Part shown: piece after piece, positions 62,429 through 64,000 of the stretch
Numbering within the stretch: the first letter of the stretch is position 1
Layout: each line of letters opens with the position of its first letter
Assembly: GCF_000012565.1 (NCBI RefSeq)
Contig: NC_007354.1
Span: 992,001 to 1,056,000, forward strand
Direction of reading: 5' to 3'
DNA: 64,000 nucleotides
Source: Ehrlichia canis str. Jake
Lineage (GTDB): Bacteria; Pseudomonadota; Alphaproteobacteria; Rickettsiales; Anaplasmataceae
Program-made: the position numbers and the translations under genes
The notes under the pieces: model-generated
The model's database searches: none
Seen by the model: the letters and a program-made list of their open reading frames with translations, nothing else
What the model was told of the DNA's origin: nothing

Positions 62429-62929
62429 ATTAAAATATTATTAATTATAAACATAACATATTAGTTAAATTTTAATAAAAAATCTACTAATATTTTAATA
62501 GTATGAAAACATTCTAACAAACATTCAAACTATCTATAAGATTTTAGATATGATACATTTTACAATGTTAAAATATGCACATTAAAAAACAATACTATTC
62601 GACAAACAACATACTATTAAAAATCTGAAAAAATATCTTACTTATAATTATTTAAATAGATCAATTACCATTTCTAACATTATCAAATATTACCAAGATT
62701 TATTTCTAATTCTTAATATTTTAATGCTAATTAAAATAACACTATGTAAAGACAACATTACAAATTAACAGATTAGTAAAGTTCCTTAGGATCACTCAAA
62801 TACAACAAAATCATACTCTGTATTGCTATATAAATAACCAAATCTTGCTAAGCTATCACAAAAATTAGTAAAGAAAAATTTAAAAAATTCATCATTCTAG
62901 ATTTTTATAGATTTTAGATAAAAGACCAT
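62429..62929. other. Spacer, right copy of a duplicated block
   Basis: 501 bases that align over much of their length with the 61108-61606 spacer. No additional feature was seen. Confidence 0.55.
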
Positions 62930-63745
62930 CTATCTTGAAACTAGGTACCCAACTTCTAAAATCAGTCTAATCACATCACTAACATCACTACCTGTACAAC
63001 ATGACTCATTATTTTTTGGTACATTTTTCCTAACTGATTGTGATAATCTCAGAGTAAGCTCTGGGTCCTTGGATATTACAGTTTCGATTAGTTCTTCCTC
63101 AGTTGATTTTCCCATCACAGAGAAGAAACGCTCTAACGTTATATCTTGTCTTACACATTTCATACAATTTTCTAAAATCTCAAAAGCAACTTTCATACGA
63201 CCTAAAATCAGTAATTTTGGACTTAAATCAATATGTCGAGGAAAGCTGCTACGTACATTAGTACAAACCTTATTAACAAAATTTTTTATATACAATAGTG
63301 ATTCTGCTCTTATATCAGTAGGTGAACTTTCAGCATATTTTAACTTTAACTGTTTTAAGATACTTTTTTCATATTCACTTAACTTTGACTCACTTTGATA
63401 TACTCCAATTATCCTTGCTATCATCTTTCCGAGAAAAAAATCTTCTTTAGCAGATTCAACATCTTCTTCTTTACCAACACAGTTATCTAAAATTTCAAAT
63501 TGTGTCATGATATAATCTATTGCACTAGTAATCTGGCATAAGCACCTATCCCCTGTTGAATTAATGCCAACTAATTTTTCATCAATGTCTTCTTCAACTT
63601 CCTCACGAACAAAGTCACAAGCCCTTTCTAACTTATGATTAAAACATGACATACGATAACAAACGTATATCATACACATTAATGTTAAGAAAAACAATAT
63701 AATGAAAATTAACATAACTGCAACTTGTTGTTGATAAAAAGTCAT
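62930..63745 (-). CDS. Single-anchor helical protein, tandem paralogue
   Basis: 271 aa, the closest paralogue of the 61607 product. The membrane helix (VAVMLIFIILFFLTLMCMIYVCY, about 8-30) is followed by RMSCFNHKLERACDF. GDRCLCQITSAIDYIMTQFE and ILGRMKVAFEILENCMKCV match the neighbour, as does LIETVISKDPELTLRLSQSV. The C-terminus differs: the neighbour ends KAA, while this one runs on to LEVGYLVSR, so its end may have been altered by a small indel after CTGSDVSDVI. Unknown function. Confidence 0.82.
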   Translation of the reverse strand: MTFYQQQVAVMLIFIILFFLTLMCMIYVCYRMSCFNHKLERACDFVREEVEEDIDEKLVGINSTGDRCLCQITSAIDYIMTQFEILDNCVGKEEDVESAKEDFFLGKMIARIIGVYQSESKLSEYEKSILKQLKLKYAESSPTDIRAESLLYIKNFVNKVCTNVRSSFPRHIDLSPKLLILGRMKVAFEILENCMKCVRQDITLERFFSVMGKSTEEELIETVISKDPELTLRLSQSVRKNVPKNNESCCTGSDVSDVIRLILEVGYLVSR

Positions 63746-64000
63746 ATTAAATATTATTAACTATAAACATCATCTGATTATATAAATTAATTTTTATAGA
63801 AAAGCAATTTTAAGTATAGACTTTTTTATTTACTATTTTTATTAAGAACTTATTCTAAATATTTTACAATTCACATCTTCTATCAAAAACATACAAATTA
63901 ACTATACTTTCAAATCATACCTAATTCCGATTTATAATAATTATAATCACACCATTACTAACACTAAACAGTATTACTACTGATACTTATTTTTAATATT

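Overview
The window is an AT-rich, gene-sparse piece of an obligate intracellular alphaproteobacterium. The gene types (dcd, ccmA, COX15-type ctaA, a DsbA-like oxidoreductase, hisS, purC, mpg scattered singly between long A+T spacers), the large repeat-bearing proteins and the many degraded genes fit the Anaplasmataceae, most likely Ehrlichia. The species cannot be fixed from the sequence alone. No rRNA, tRNA, CRISPR array or insertion sequence was recognised.

Left part (1-11.5 kb): mostly single-copy housekeeping genes on both strands. They are an NAD(P)-binding SDR-type protein, dCTP deaminase, the haem-exporter ATPase CcmA, haem A synthase, a periplasmic DsbA-like protein, histidyl-tRNA synthetase and SAICAR synthetase, with one very large unknown protein (1107 aa) that has a C-terminal membrane hairpin. 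They cover respiratory-chain maturation (CcmA, CtaA, DsbA-like), nucleotide synthesis (Dcd, PurC) and translation (HisS).

Middle (11.5-24 kb): three large minus-strand unknowns. Two are giant proteins (about 1918 and 1601 aa) with one N-terminal membrane anchor and in-frame tandem repeats. The first carries three unrelated repeat families (108, 153 and 141 bp periods). The second carries a 135-bp (45-aa) repeat array organised as a higher-order 540-bp unit whose copies look nearly identical.

Right part (24-64 kb): the most unusual region. About 33 genes or gene remnants, all on the minus strand, encode small proteins (about 100-270 aa) with one plan: a short N-terminus, one transmembrane helix, usually a juxtamembrane Cys (often YKCC-like), then a helical or coiled-coil tail. 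Many share a start-site box, AAGGTGTGTT-ATG. Roughly a third are broken by single in-frame stops, short-homopolymer frameshifts or heavier decay, and spacers hold duplicated 3' ends. Only mpg (plus strand) and one two-TM hypothetical interrupt the island. The picture is a rapidly duplicating and decaying family of membrane-anchored proteins, possibly surface, inclusion or secreted factors. That function is inference.
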